Source: Darksidea phi (Eukaryota; Ascomycota; Dothideomycetes; Pleosporales; Lentitheciaceae). Taken from it: a stretch of DNA of 64,000 nucleotides. Within the stretch, counting starts at the first letter, position 1; every line of letters starts with the position of its first letter. The position numbers were made by a program, and so were the translations under genes. The notes under the pieces were generated by a model, which made no database searches, had not been told where the DNA came from, and worked only from the letters and a program-made list of their open reading frames with translations. The stretch covers positions 186,001 to 250,000 of the forward strand of contig JASJFT010000002.1 of NCBI GenBank assembly GCA_030770425.1, written 5' to 3'. This document shows, one piece after another, positions 46,281 through 58,194 of the stretch.

Positions 46281-47519
46281 TGTATGTCTAAGTGTATGCG
46301 TAGAGTGCGGTGGTATGGATTTCGAGAGGGAGAACCAAGTGGTGTTTCTGCCGGTTGTTGCGAGAAAACAATGGTGAGCGTCGCTGGTGAAGGTGAGTGC
46401 TAAATATTGAGCTAGGTTGTGGTCCGAGCGTCATGTACTCAACCAAGGTCTCAATGTGTGATTGACAAATTGTGAATGACTTGGCGTACTATGTATCTCA
46501 TCTGCTTGAGAGGAAACGGCGCCTAGGATCATGACACACATGGTAAGAATCCTCATTGGAGAAGAGCTGACGCTTGACCCACTGTAATGTGTTGCTCTGC
46601 TGAATTTGTGGGCAAATGTCTCGAGGTGGTGGCCCTCGAGGCACATCAGGCTCAGTGATTTTTGTGCAGGGAGAAAGAACATCGAGACATCGCGTGCAAG
46701 TAATTTCACTACTCTGATGTGAGGCTCCTATCTTGACCATCGCTCTCGCCGTGACTATTCTCTCGACTTCAATACGATCCATGTCGCTTCCCAAACATTA
46801 CCCTCCGTATTCACGACGACCGTGTAGCAGAGACGGGTCCAAGGGTCTGTGGACAGGACATTATTTTCGTCAAGAAATACGTCGTCACTCAGGATAACCA
46901 CACTTTTCGGTATCACAGGGATCTATTTAGCCCCGATGAGCACGAATTTGATAAGAGCGAGCAGAAGAAGGTGCCAGTTCAGGAGGCGAAGGAAGTGGGG
47001 AATGTCACTGCATGAGTGCTCAGATATTTCCCTGCTGTAGTAATGAAACTACCGAGTTGTTGATTTTCAGTCTAGATGGGATTTGCGACGAGAAATGTGA
47101 AGTAGATAAAGTGTTCAAGGCTGATTGCGGCGGCACCATGTGCAAGGCGCAAGTAAGTTTAAGAAAAGATAGATATGGCAACATTGAAACACGCTGACGA
47201 AGAACAGTGGTTCACGATACCGGACCTATGAGAGCCATGTCTAAGGGTGTCGTCGCGGATCGAGGTACAGACAGGATAGTGGATCTGTATGCACAACATG
47301 GACAGTGTATTTCTGGCGCTGGATCGTTGATCTGCACGTGTAATGGATTGGAAGGGAACACGGAGCCCAAAGACCCTACATTAGGAACATAAGATTCTAG
47401 GACTATGCAGTCATTGCCAAGGCTAAATTCAACAAGCTCATGGCATAATCATACCCAACCTAAAAGCTCAAACACGACTAGTGCACCTCAGCTCATTACA
47501 GCAAACCCAAATGCGCACT
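46281..47519. other. 1.2 kb intergenic, no gene supported
   Basis: Short frames at 46498-46794 (-, with a CTRC...SPC cysteine pattern) and 47012-47197 (+) were considered but lack starts, splice partners and recognisable domains. A decayed gene is possible. Confidence 0.4.
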
Positions 47520-50292
47520 CTATACGTAATCTTCATCCTCGTCCCCACCCCCCGTCAACCTCTTCTCCTGCAAATCCCTGATCTTTTCCATAAGTACATC
47601 CTTCCCATACCTCTCTGCCACCTTCACAGCAAATTCCAACATCTTTCCATTCGCATTCTTCATCAGCGTAACCAGCTCTAACGCTTTCATACCTCTATCC
47701 TCGGCGACAGCTGCACACTCGAGACCCAACAGCTGAATTAGAGTCTTATCGATCTCCACCTCCTTATTTATCAGTTCCCTTTTCTGGTCGACGGTGGGGC
47801 GCGTATGAGACAGAGTTTCTGACAGTTGGGAATGGAGGACCGATGATAGAATATACTGATTTTCTAGCTCCTGTTGTTGGTTTTCGGCTTTGCGGGAGGG
47901 CGCGTCTTCATCGTCGGACATGGCGTCGATGTCTTTTTCTTTCCCGCGTTCGCGGGCTTTGTCAATGGAGGAAGAGAGGGGGATTTCAAGTGGGAACTCG
48001 CTTAGCATGGGTGGAGGGTTTGTTGGATACTTTTCGCTTCCTTTGACAATCATGCAATGGAATACATGCTGGTCTTTTGCATTTTTACCAACGCAAACGG
48101 GCCAGTAGCTCTCCTCTTTGCCGCCACCTACACGACGCGACAAGCATTTCGTGTCTAGCATAGGTACCCATCGCGCTTGTCCGTTGGTCCGCCAGTGTAG
48201 AAGAGTTAGCAACACACCATCGGAGTCGTAGATGTAGGGATCACCTTCTGCGGAGAAGAAAACTGATATGAGCGTCGTTCTAGGCGGGAGGGCAACGATG
48301 TCTTCGGATTGGTATATCTCATCGCGTTTCACGTTCTCGATGGTGTAGAGGAGTTGCGAGGTTCCATCCCCACCGACAGGTCCGTTACCTACAGTGAGCA
48401 CATAGTCGCGCCAGGCCGCGCATGTAACAGCCGGTGAAGCCTTTTGTCTGTAGACGCGTACAGGCAGACCAAAAAGTGAGTAGATGCGGACGTAGTTCGT
48501 GCTCGTAGTCACGACCACATAGTTTTCACTTAATGCGATGGCAGTCACAGATTCTCCCGCCGGCAGGTCAGTCCACCAATCTGTTCGTGCGGTCCACGTC
48601 TCGTGCGGCCGATAGTATATCTTGGCTGGATTGCCATCTTGTGGCTGGCATGAGAACAGTGTACCTCGCTCGTTGAGCCCGGCCTTGTCGTAAAGGTAAA
48701 TGTCTGTGAAATGAAAGTTCCGGTGCGTATATTCGTCATAAAACTTTACTTCAACTGTGTGGTGATTGCCCTCCTGAGAGATAGTGGATACGTAGCCGAT
48801 CAATGAACAGCAAAGAAGGCGCCTGTTGCCGCGCCAGGGAGTCGCTCCAGGCTGGAAGGACTCGTGTATCTGCGGTTTGAAGATGGCGGATGAGGTGTAT
48901 GGACGCCGTTTGTTAAGAGATTCCAAAGGCCCTAGATGCCCGTTTGTGCGCTTACCATGGCCGTTGATTGCTGGTATGTACCCAGCGCCGTCATCGTCCA
49001 CGATAAAGTCCATCGTCTCTTCGTCTCGCTCGTCATCTTGAAATTCAGGTCCCAGAAGGCTATCAAGTGAGTCCACAGTTCCCTCTCTTTGACGGCGTTC
49101 TGGAAGATCGTACGTTGTACCGGTCTTTAACGTAGTAGTACCCACATTGGAGCGGCCTTCCGAGGGATCATGGAAGAAGGGAGCGGGTTGAATGGGCTTT
49201 TGCAGGATATGGGCGTGTTCAAGCGGTACGATGTCGTTATGAATGTAAAGACGGCCATCTACCTGGGTATAGGAGAGGATATTCTCTGTCGGGTGCCAGG
49301 CCATAGCTTGGATGGTGGCTTTGATATTATCGTACTTCTTGAGCAGTTTCTGCGTTTTCGCATCCCACAGGCTCAAGCTCAGGTCGCTGGATGTTGTTGC
49401 CAGCAGCGCACCATTGGGTGACCACGCTGCCGCTGTAATGTCTGCTGAGTGGCCTGTCTTGAAAGAACGCTGGCGCTCCCAATCATTCGTTGACATGACC
49501 TGTATCTCGCGGAGTCCGGTCGGCGTCGCAAACGCTCTACCGTCTGGGTGCCATAACACCTTGGAGCTCAACCCTGATTCTGGGTCTAGGCTCTTGATCA
49601 TGCCGTCCACTTTCTTGATCATCTCCGGCTCTTCCAACTCCATGTCATATACGTATATATTTCCGTCGGTGCAGGACACGGCGAGGCGTTTCCCGGTTTG
49701 GTCGAAGGAGACGTGCTTCACGGAGCGGTTCTGATCACGCAATCTCTTGACCTGCATCATGTTTTTCGTGTTTACGACGTAGACGACAAGCTCGCTGCTC
49801 CTATTAGTCTCCCACCGAATTCTTCCATCCCCCAACACTTACTCGCTTGCGACAGCAACCCAATTTCCATCAGGACTCAGGGCTACATCTCGGACTGGCA
49901 GCGTGCTCCTGACTAGTATCTCTTCAAATTTGTTGTTTTCCAGTGAGTATTTACTGACGGTTCCATCCTCTGAGCCTGTGATGAAGAAGTCATTCTGCCA
50001 CATTCATCAGCACCCTTCTTCTACAATTGCATGCGACTTTACATACGCTGGCTGCAACAGCTGTGTTGTTTTCCTGACAATCGTCGACATTGGTAGGCTC
50101 GTCGTCAGATCCAGTACTGAAAACACGGCAAAAAGGATCCACTCCGGTTGTGATGAGCTTCTTGCCGTTGGGTGTATATGTGAGGAACGTCGGGCCATCC
50201 ACGTCTACGTCGTTGTGAGCTTGTGAGGGTTCGGACATACAACTGGCTTACTTACGGGCCTGTTTTCCACGAAGCTGCGGTGGGAAAGCCAT
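47520..50292 (-). CDS. MCL1: Mcl1/Ctf4/WDHD1 replisome adaptor (875 aa, 4 exons)
   Basis: Exons are 50292-50256, 50204-50047, 49994-49843 and 49800-47520, with introns of 51, 52 and 42 bp. Exons 1-3 build the first WD40 blades: DGPTFLTYTPNGKKLITTG, the CQENN segment, FITGSEDGTVSKYSL and VRDVALSPDGNWVAVAS. Further blades are in exon 4 (VKHVSFDQTGKRLAVSC, DITAAAWSPNGALLATTSSD). The SepB-type second beta-propeller starts near PQIHESFQPGATPWRGNRRLLC. A helical C-terminus (ELINKEVEIDKTLIQLLGLECAA) follows. Ctf4 trimers link the CMG helicase with Pol alpha-primase and Ctf4-interacting factors for sister-chromatid cohesion. A nearer acceptor (50220) for intron 1 would make a 36-bp intron, so 50205 is preferred. 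There is no HMG box, unlike animal WDHD1. Confidence 0.92.
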
Positions 50293-50716
50293 GATAAGAA
50301 TTCTTAGTGCGACTGTCGAGAGTTGAGTTCGCGAAGTCAAGCGCGTTTGGTGAAGACGCGACCGACGCGTTAAGTGGCGCCCGTGCGCCACAGCAAGCCG
50401 CCCCACGCACGAAACCCACCGCCGCTCTTCTTACCACTCCATGCACCAATCAACTTGACAACACACAGACATTTCTTCGTTGATATCTAAGCAGGACATT
50501 CTACATCAACGTATCCTACGTCAACAGACATCATAGGTTGTGTAGGAAAGCACAAGCGTACGGGCCTTGTCTCCCCTCTCAAAGCAAGCCTCCGCACTCC
50601 GTTCATCTAGATGACATGGACTCGTCCTCACGTTATCGCTTACTTTCTATTTAGTTTGATGTCTGGCATACTTTGAAAGAATTTTTCCGATCTCTTTGCC
50701 ACTCGCCCATCCAATC
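50293..50716. other. divergent promoter between Mcl1 and an F-box gene
   Basis: About 420 bp separate the two starts. No specific motif is assigned. Confidence 0.4.
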
Positions 50717-52665
50717 ATGGCGTCCCTTTCAGAGCTGCCTTCCGAACTAGTAGAACATATCGCCTCCTACTTAGCGCAGCCTGCGCTCTACGCCATCTCG
50801 CAACTGGCAAGGCCGCTCTACACCATCGTGATCCCGCTTCTTTATCGTCATATTGATCTTCTCATCACCTCCGGCGATCGTCTTCCCCGGATCGACCGTC
50901 TTTGCTTCAATATTCTGAATGACCCAAATCTTGGGAAATATGTGAAATCGCTGCGCATAGGACTCTCGTCAAGAGAAGGAATTCGGGGTGGCCAGCACTT
51001 CTTGCCAAACGACAATGAGACTCAGCATCGGTTTTTATACCAGCGGGCCATGGAGCTTCTAGAGGCAGAGGCTTTGGTATCGGGAGGCGAAGACTTGCGA
51101 TGTGTGGTAGGGGCAGGCGAGTTTGGGGCATACGCTGCGTTGCTGTTCTTGGTGTTACCCTCGCTGCACCGCCTTGATCTTGCTGACCGTACAGACGAAT
51201 CGCTACGTCCACTGCATAATATTCTTCTTGGGATTGTTCGCAACGCGGATCAATGGGAGGAGCGTTCGCCATGTCTTGCTGCTCGTATAGCTTCGATCAG
51301 AGACATTTCATACAATCTCGATTGGGACTCTGGGGTGCGACAAGAAGACAAGAACGACAGCACCAAAGTCTGGCAGGTCTTGCCGTTTCCGGGTCTTCAA
51401 AAGCTGGAGTTCCCTAATACAGATAATAACCTGTCGTGCGTACCCTAAATACCCATTTCTCCCGATTTCGCCTGGGATGCGTGTTTTACGCCAGTCCACC
51501 AAGCTTTATTACACTTGCTGACCTTGTTGTTCGACTTAAGGTACGTTTTCGAACCGTCCGCCAGGTCCATGACGGCACCGTCTTCTCCGTACCGTACGTT
51601 TCGTACGACGTTCATCACTACGATGGTCGTTCGCCATTCTAGTGAGATCTACGTGAATTTGAGTGGATTCCTCCAGGGTACCCCTCATCTGCTGTCACTT
51701 ACTTGTGAGCTGTGGTAAGTAAGGTTTGTTGACGCCTAGCGTGTCGATAAACTGGGTGGTCGCTCATCTGCTTTCCAATTTGTTACCCACCGGACGCATC
51801 CGCTATTCTGCTCTCACCTTTCAAATTTGGAAAGTCTGACTGACGAGTACCGTGCTCTAGGTACGACTCTAGTAAGCGTCCATCACGAGGGAGTGACTCT
51901 TCGTGGACCTGGATTCCACTGGGGGACTGGACCGAGAGTTTGAAAAAAATCAAGACCACACTCAAGACGCTTGTATTAAGTGTTGAGTTCTACGATGGCG
52001 ATGAGCCTTACTTCAGGCACCCCGATATTCGGAAGCATATCACTGGCCATCTAGATCTCAGAGACTTTACCAATCTACAGCAACTAGAAGTTCCTGTTCC
52101 GTATATTACCGGCGATCCCGACTTTTGGTTTGACGTCAATTTTGAACCGTACCTTCCGCCCAATCTGCGCCATTTGACTCTCCGCTCCGATATGTCTCGT
52201 GCCCAATTCCCCTATCCTTTCGACACGTCGATCATATCGGAAACACAATCATTGCAGGACTCCCAACGCGAAAACAATTACCTGGCAGGAGCCCGCATGG
52301 ACATGGCGTGTATATTCCAAACCTCTCTCTACCTGATCGACCAGCTTCACAGCCTCGCCTCAATCACTGTCTGGCAGCCCCCGGACTCTACATTAACATG
52401 GTTCCAAGGCCAAATGGATGACTTTACCACCAGTTGTAGGAACAAGTCTATCTCTGCGAAGGTTCTATATCCTCAGATACTTCGGAGAAAAGCAGCCGTG
52501 CACTGGGATCTTGTCCAAGAAATGACATTGTACGATTCTTCCTACCCAGATTCTGGACCTTTTGGACAGCTGTTTCGAGGCGTGCGCAATGGAATACCTC
52601 TTGGCCTGGCGACCCAATATCATTTAGGCGAATTCAGGAAACGACATGTTCGCAAGCATAGGTAG
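50717..52665 (+). CDS. F-box protein gene, coding frame probably disrupted
   Basis: The 5' part (50717-51435) begins MASLSELPSELVEHIASYL, a clear F-box, followed by LPRIDRLCFNILNDP and leucine-rich segments to LPFPGLQKLEFPN. The 3' part (about 51844-52665) is a good LRR-like frame (TTLKTLVLSVEFYDGDEP, TNLQQLEVPVPYI, PPNLRHLTLRS). Between them a donor GTGCGT (51436) and an acceptor at 51540 give a plausible second exon (SYVFEPSARS... to 51716) followed by a GTAAGT donor. The next segment (NLESLTDEYRALGTTLVSVHHEG) is in a different frame from the 3' part. Its continuation HWG would join DWTESLKKIK if the G5 run at 51921-51925 had one more G. Either the gene is broken or the sequence has an indel. 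If intact it would be a substrate receptor for an SCF ligase. Confidence 0.55.
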
Positions 52666-53584
52666 AGCTGTAGCATCTTGCTCGGCTCAAAAGCTCTATC
52701 GCCTGGCATCGGTGCAGAAAACCCTAATACGCTATCATTACTTCGATTCAAAGAGTAACCGTACGGTGATGCGCGTTTAGTCAACTGCAGGTTGACTATA
52801 CTACGAGAAGCGGTGGGAGCCTCCTTTCCAACACAAAATACTCCTACACCCGATGCGGTCCAATGATTTAAATAAAAGAATGTCGGTCGTGCGAGTTTCG
52901 CTTCGTGGATCGAATACCGTAAATGCCTCAGAAAAGACTTGGCAGAGCCACCTATCACCCTAGGCATCGAAGTCCGCAATGTCGTCAACTTTCTTCCCTG
53001 CGCAAAATAGTCCGAGTGCAACACGGCGATCCAATCACATCGATGATTTTTGCAGCTACGATGATCGTTCGGCATGGCCGTAATCTTAAAAACGGCTACT
53101 CCCACTTCAACGTCTGTGGCACATGCCTCATTGGCGCAGCGGGTGGTGCACTCCGTCCGTCAACTTACGCGTTCTGCTCTGAGTACGGAACTCGTCTATT
53201 ATTCCCGTATCCCATTGCAAGTGTGCAGGAATCCCATCATCAAAATTCCGAGAATTGTTTCTCCGACCGAACAGCAATCTCTGCAAGGTCAGACCAAAGT
53301 CAATATCGGGTTAAACTCAATTCGGGACCAGCGCCCCTCCACCCTAGTCGTAAGCTACCTTATAGGGTAGTTGGCTGGCGGCTAAAGCATGTGACGAGGC
53401 AACTTCACTCTACTCCTCAACACCGCACCTTCCCTTTCTCCATCTACAACCCCCAAACTCAATACGACCTCCCACTCGGAACCCCGCGACATGGACAAGT
53501 CTTTTGTGGCAAAAATCATCAGGAGATATCATATCAGAGCTGGATAGCCTGGTCTCGAAGACGGTGTGCGTGATCTGTTCAGCC
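52666..53584. other. intergenic between two F-box genes
   Basis: About 920 bp. Open frames on both strands (216 and 161 codons) overlap each other, show no domain and are regarded as chance. Confidence 0.45.
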
Positions 53585-55129
53585 ATGGCTCGCTTCTCCG
53601 ACCTCCCCTCGGACGACTTGCTTCCCCTCCTCTTGGATTATCTTAACAGACGCGATTACAATGCTCTCGTGCGGGTGTCCAGGCTCCTCAACAAAGAGAC
53701 GATACCTTATCAATATCGCGACATCAAATTCACGGCGACGAAATCTCGCGGATGCGCGCGCAGGCTAGCATTTCTACTTCGGACGTTGCTTGAACGGCCG
53801 CAACTCGCTTCCCATGTCAAGTCTTTCAAATTACGTGGACCACTTCCATGCTGGACAAAATACAATCCTTGGCCAGAAGACGGGAACAAGCGCACCTCAG
53901 CCGTTAATCTATGGGGCCTTGAGGGCTGCACGACGTTGTCCAAAGCCCAAATAATATTCGCTTCAAATCAGTTTTATCGAGTCGTTGATGCATCCATGCA
54001 CAAATCGCAAGAAGAGTTCAAAGGCCGCAACAAGGATGCTTTAGCAACACTAGTTTTGACAAGATTTACGGAGTTGAGGACTCTGGACCTTGGCGATGGA
54101 TTTCTCATGTACTCTCTCTTTTTACCACAAATTTTGAAGCGAGTAGATCAGTTATTTCCTAAGCTCGACCATGTCGTTTTAGGCGACAAGCGAATGGATC
54201 CGGAGAATTCCGTGTCTTACATGGACCTCGACCTCATCCGCCCCATCTTCTACTCACCTACAGTTTCAACCTTTGAGTACACCATGTCCCAACCCTGGAA
54301 GTTGAACTGGAACCGCCCAGAACCACCTCGAAGCGATAGTCTAACGATGCTACACCTCTTCCGGACCAACATCAACAGAGGGACACTGGACCAGTTGCTT
54401 TCATCTACACCGAACCTGAAACGCTTCTACTACGAGCAAGAAATTCTTCTCAACAGCAACACTCCCGGTGCACCACCCCTAACCCCCTACCTCAACCTCG
54501 ATGGCCTAAACATCGCCCTCGCAAACCTAAAAAATACACTCGAAGATTGCAAGCTCTGCCTCAGCATGGCACCCGGCTCACTCTCCCCGGCCGAATTTAT
54601 TGGCCAAGGCTTTCAATTTCCCGCAATACAAGGCACCCTGACCGTCCTCAAAGAAATGAAGAGCCTCACCAAAGTGGAAGTACCGATGGTAATGTTCCTA
54701 GGCTGGGCGCCCGACTTCGCTGCCGAATTAAAAGAAGTTGTACCCCGTCAAATCCGCAGCATCACCCTCCGTGACGACTTCGTAATATATTGTCCCTGGG
54801 CCGTAGGATTTGCATGCAACAAGAAGATCAACAGAATCGGAGAGTATCTCGAGCTGAGGGCCGGATGCGCACCGAATTTGCAGACGTTCCAAATGAGAAT
54901 CAAGCATAATGCGAAAGAGAGTACGTGGTTAGTTGATGCAGCAAGGGGACTCGGGGACCGGATTGATGGGGCAAGTGTTGCGTATGCGGTGGAGACGGAG
55001 AAGAGAGCGGATGTGCACTGTTGGGGATTCGGGGCGGGCAGGAGGAAAGTGAAGGAGAGGGCATCGAGGAATGACAGTCTAATGCGTAGTGAGAGTGTTG
55101 TCATACGAGGTATGTTCCCTTCGACTTAG
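53585..55129 (+). CDS. F-box protein with leucine-rich C-terminal region (514 aa)
   Basis: Single exon. The ATG at 53585 (MARFSDLPSDDLLPLLLDYLNRR) is preferred over the upstream extension, because the F-box starts right after it. FSDLPSDDLLPLLLDYL, then YNALVRVSRLLNKETIPYQYRDI, is the typical fungal F-box. Irregular LRR-type repeats follow (ELRTLDLGDGF, PKLDHVVLGDK, PNLKRFYYEQE, RQIRSITLRDD). F-box proteins bind Skp1 and recruit targets to SCF ubiquitin ligases; the target is unknown. It stands in tandem 0.9 kb downstream of a second, damaged F-box gene and faces the SDR gene 170 bp away. A short 3' exon after the GTATGT at 55110 cannot be excluded. Confidence 0.82.
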   Translation: MARFSDLPSDDLLPLLLDYLNRRDYNALVRVSRLLNKETIPYQYRDIKFTATKSRGCARRLAFLLRTLLERPQLASHVKSFKLRGPLPCWTKYNPWPEDGNKRTSAVNLWGLEGCTTLSKAQIIFASNQFYRVVDASMHKSQEEFKGRNKDALATLVLTRFTELRTLDLGDGFLMYSLFLPQILKRVDQLFPKLDHVVLGDKRMDPENSVSYMDLDLIRPIFYSPTVSTFEYTMSQPWKLNWNRPEPPRSDSLTMLHLFRTNINRGTLDQLLSSTPNLKRFYYEQEILLNSNTPGAPPLTPYLNLDGLNIALANLKNTLEDCKLCLSMAPGSLSPAEFIGQGFQFPAIQGTLTVLKEMKSLTKVEVPMVMFLGWAPDFAAELKEVVPRQIRSITLRDDFVIYCPWAVGFACNKKINRIGEYLELRAGCAPNLQTFQMRIKHNAKESTWLVDAARGLGDRIDGASVAYAVETEKRADVHCWGFGAGRRKVKERASRNDSLMRSESVVIRGMFPST

Positions 55130-55299
55130 GTCACGCTGCCTGGTCCCATGGGACGGAGCTCGCAGTTACAATCATACGACTCACTGCTTGGGACTTTGAA
55201 CAATCGGCATACGGGTTGGCAAAGGTTCTTGGATTTGTTCTATTTGTTATCGTATACCCGACGGTGTCATGCGCATCTTGTATCCAGCACTTTCAGCCT

Positions 55300-56451
55300 T
55301 CAGTACTCTTTGAGCGGGCATCCTTGATCCGCACTCTTCGATTTCATCTTGTCCTTCACAAGCTTCCACGTCAAGTCCATCAACTGTTCGCCTAGATGAA
55401 TGTCGTTCGCCATTGCACTGCCCTCCTCTACAATGGCCGGTGGGCAAATATACTGGCCGCTCTTCTCCGTCATTGTCGCAGCGAACATTGTCGATATAGC
55501 GCCTTCAAACTGCGTTTTCTTGAAGGGCGCCATGCCGACGCTCATGGCGTACCCACCAAGCGGAAAGGCTTCATGGATGTGCTCAGTTGATTGGCGCGTC
55601 TCGACGATGCCCGGATGTGAGGCGTTGGCGAGGATGTTGGGGTATTGAGAAGTGAGGTGGCGCGTCAAATACTTCGCGTACAAAATCGAGCAAAGTTTTG
55701 TACGGCCGTACTGTGGCTGGGCACCGTAGTCCTTGTTGAGCTCCTCTAGGCTCTCGAATTTCGTCTCTTTGGGTGCATTCTCGTGCAAGTTGGAGGCTAG
55801 ATTCACGATGCGGACTTTGTCCTTCTTGGCGGTGTTCTTCAGCAGCGGTAGGAGATGCGATGTCAGGACCACATGGCCTATGTGGTTCGTCGCCATATGT
55901 AGATCTACTCCATTCTTCTTCGCCAACTGCGCCGTCATGATACCCCTCCCCGCGTTGTTTATTAGGATGTCCAATCTATCCGTCTTCTCCGAGATCTTAA
56001 ACGCCGTGTTGCCCGTCTCTTCCCAGTCACTCAGATCACACTGGTACCACTCCACCCGATTCGCCAGCTCATCGCCCATTTCGTCCCTGATGGCTCTGAT
56101 CGCCTCATCGACAATTCTTTCCTCTTGCGAAAGGACAAAGAGCTTAGAGATGTTGTGCGAGAGGAGGGTGTGTGTGCAGCCGTACCCAATGCCTTCAGAA
56201 CCGCCTGTTACGAGGGCCACTTTGTCGGTAAGGTCGGGCACTTGCTCTAGGGAGAATTGTGAGTCTGCTGGTGCGAGCTTGTGCCCTCCGCCTACGAGGC
56301 TGCCCACGTTTTCGGCGATGCTGCTTTTGACAGTCTGCATGGTGGACGTATAGGGGCGGGCTTTGCTACAAGAAGAGACTGAAATCGATGTTGGTCTTTT
56401 GAATATTTGGAGTACCGAAAGGCGTATGGAGTGAGTGGATGTGAGCTTCAT
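55300..56451 (-). CDS. short-chain dehydrogenase/reductase, possibly mitochondrial (383 aa)
   Basis: Single exon. The Rossmann glycine motif TGGSEGIG lies at about residues 83-90, followed by NNAG, the catalytic strand IVNLAS and the YGRTK catalytic Tyr-Lys pair, so an NAD(P)-dependent classical SDR is likely. The C-terminus (GQYICPPAIVEEGSAMAND) is extended as in retinol-dehydrogenase/WW-oxidoreductase-like fungal SDRs. Two starts are possible. From 56451 the N-terminus (KLTSTHSIRLSVLQIFKRP) is Arg/Ser-rich and fits a mitochondrial presequence. From 56340 (MQTVKSSIAENVG) it does not. The substrate is unknown; there is no nearby biosynthetic cluster. Confidence 0.88.
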   Translation of the reverse strand: MKLTSTHSIRLSVLQIFKRPTSISVSSCSKARPYTSTMQTVKSSIAENVGSLVGGGHKLAPADSQFSLEQVPDLTDKVALVTGGSEGIGYGCTHTLLSHNISKLFVLSQEERIVDEAIRAIRDEMGDELANRVEWYQCDLSDWEETGNTAFKISEKTDRLDILINNAGRGIMTAQLAKKNGVDLHMATNHIGHVVLTSHLLPLLKNTAKKDKVRIVNLASNLHENAPKETKFESLEELNKDYGAQPQYGRTKLCSILYAKYLTRHLTSQYPNILANASHPGIVETRQSTEHIHEAFPLGGYAMSVGMAPFKKTQFEGAISTMFAATMTEKSGQYICPPAIVEEGSAMANDIHLGEQLMDLTWKLVKDKMKSKSADQGCPLKEY

Positions 56452-56956
56452 GGAAAAGTGAAATTGGAGGGCTTCAAATATCGATGAAGCCTTCGGTCCC
56501 GATCTATTCTTATATAGCAATCCCTCATGACGTCGCGTATATTCTACGGAGAAACAGCTTGGCTAGTACGTATTGTCTTCACGTCAAGTGTGAAAGTGAT
56601 GACGCGCTGATGTTCAGAGCCGTCGCGCTAGAGAGGGGCTTAATTAGCGTGTTTTTCCTTATCGATTAAGCTCTATGCTCCACATTTATTGTGGCTCGAA
56701 CACCTTACTTCGACTCCAACGGGACGATTGCAAGGGAAGTGAGGCCAGGCCCGTCGGATGGCAATTGGTGTGAGGCCGCAAAGATGGATGACCAGAACAA
56801 CCCGGTATCTCCCCATTTTTTTTTTCACGTCCCAAGCTCAGTCAAACCGCAGGCCAAACAGTTGACTCCGTAAAGCAGAACCCTGTATGGAACACAAGCA
56901 CTTCCTCATGGGCTTCAAATGCAGACCTCTACAATTTATCACCTCTCCGCACCTCG
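56452..56956. other. divergent promoter between the SDR and an unknown gene
   Basis: About 500 bp with a T10 run at 56816-56825. No gene. Confidence 0.4.
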
Positions 56957-57709
56957 ATGACTGCACCTTTTCCACCCGATGTCAGTTCCTCACGCAAGAA
57001 CCGCATCAATAGAGATCTCCTCGCCTACTTCCAGCGCCCTGCCCCACCGCGAGCCTCTACAAACGCAATACCCCACCCCTTAAAAGGCATCGGTGTATAC
57101 ACACATATCGAAGTCACGCCGCCGCAACAAGTGCTCTTCCCACACCAACGCTTCACAGAACAAGGGTCACGGATTGAATTCTTGCCGCTTGGGGGACAAG
57201 GAAGGGTAGAAAGGAAAGTTGGATTGAAGGCAGAGTTACCAGAGAATGTGCGTGCAGTATACGAGGAGCTTAGAGCCCTATTAGCGCAGGAGGAAAAAGA
57301 GAGGGGGAAGGGGGACCAAGTCGATCCGAGAGTCAAGTTTGAAGGGCTGGGATTACCGGATATTATGGTGCCGTCGCAGCCACCTATGCCAACTTTGCCT
57401 TCTCCATCGCGTGAGACACCGCCTACGCAAGGAAGTGAGGATATGGACCTTGATGAGACGGAAGAGGAGGAGCAGCAGCAGATGCGGAGGGATAGTATCA
57501 GCGACAGGCAATCTTCTAGAGATGGTGAGGTGCGACGCGGAAGTAGTAGCGGAAGGCGACCAAGTATCCCTGGAGAAGTGCTGATGGGAGGTACAGGTGC
57601 GGAAGTAGAGAAGACGACGGTATCAGCACCTATAGGTGCTGCAACGAATATGAAAGTATGCGGGACGGTATACGATGCAAGTCGAGACCCGCGACGACGA
57701 GGCAAATGA
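56957..57709 (+). CDS. disordered acidic protein of unknown function (250 aa)
   Basis: Single exon, ATG at 56957. I do not recognise the family. The N-terminal half is more ordered (NRDLLAYFQRPAPP, GIGVYTHIEVTPPQQVLFPHQ, LPENVRAVYEELRALLAQEEKER). The second half is Pro/Ser-rich with an acidic block (EDMDLDETEEEEQQQ) and basic RRGSSSGRRPS. It ends CGTVYDASRDPRRRGK. No signal peptide or membrane segment. A nuclear or regulatory role would be a guess. Confidence 0.65.
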   Translation: MTAPFPPDVSSSRKNRINRDLLAYFQRPAPPRASTNAIPHPLKGIGVYTHIEVTPPQQVLFPHQRFTEQGSRIEFLPLGGQGRVERKVGLKAELPENVRAVYEELRALLAQEEKERGKGDQVDPRVKFEGLGLPDIMVPSQPPMPTLPSPSRETPPTQGSEDMDLDETEEEEQQQMRRDSISDRQSSRDGEVRRGSSSGRRPSIPGEVLMGGTGAEVEKTTVSAPIGAATNMKVCGTVYDASRDPRRRGK

Positions 57710-58194
57710 AGGCAAGGATGACTTCGACATCGATATCGAGCCAGTAGGCTACTACAGCATGGCAACACATGATGATACATGAGAGACAGGCGTTGGAGGT
57801 CGACAAAAGATACCCAATCAATGAACTTTTTACTACCATATCTATTCTTTCCGGTTTCCCCCTATCCTTCCATATGACTGTTCAAGAACTTCAGCCAGCA
57901 CTCATGAAATGGATCAATTCTATGGCAGATAGTATGTATCGTGTGGGCGCGGTATAGATGGTACATCGTACTTTCCGTTTTGAACTGCTACAGAAGAGAG
58001 TTTTGAGCAAAATGGTGGAAGATGTACAACTACTAAACGAAACAGAACGAGGTGGTGACGATTTTGTACGAACTATGGATGATACTGTATGTAAAACTCC
58101 ACCGACTCCACAAAATGCTACACATGATCGCCACGCTATGCATCAAAAAGACCAACTTTTCTCGCCCCAGCCCTCTCCCCTCTCCACGCCCCCC
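57710..58194. other. convergent intergenic region
   Basis: About 490 bp between the unknown gene (+) and the end of the Rpc2 gene (-). Nothing seen. Confidence 0.4.

Noticed and set aside
46498..46794. Cys-containing minus-strand frame (CTRCLDVLSPC) suggestive of a small zinc protein
   Set aside because: The cysteine spacing does not fit a known finger, and neither flank continues it through plausible splicing.
50205..50255. A 36-bp version of Mcl1 intron 1 (50220-50255)
   Set aside because: It is shorter than any other intron here and lacks a branch site; the 51-bp version ending at 50205 keeps the same frame.
52620..53573. Two overlapping open frames of 161 (-) and 216 (+) codons between the F-box genes
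   Set aside because: They overlap as shadows of each other, lack motifs and have no splice-compatible partners.
57025..57780. 251-codon minus-strand open frame with Cys/Ser-rich sequence
   Set aside because: It is antisense to the acidic plus-strand gene at 56957 and shows no domain.
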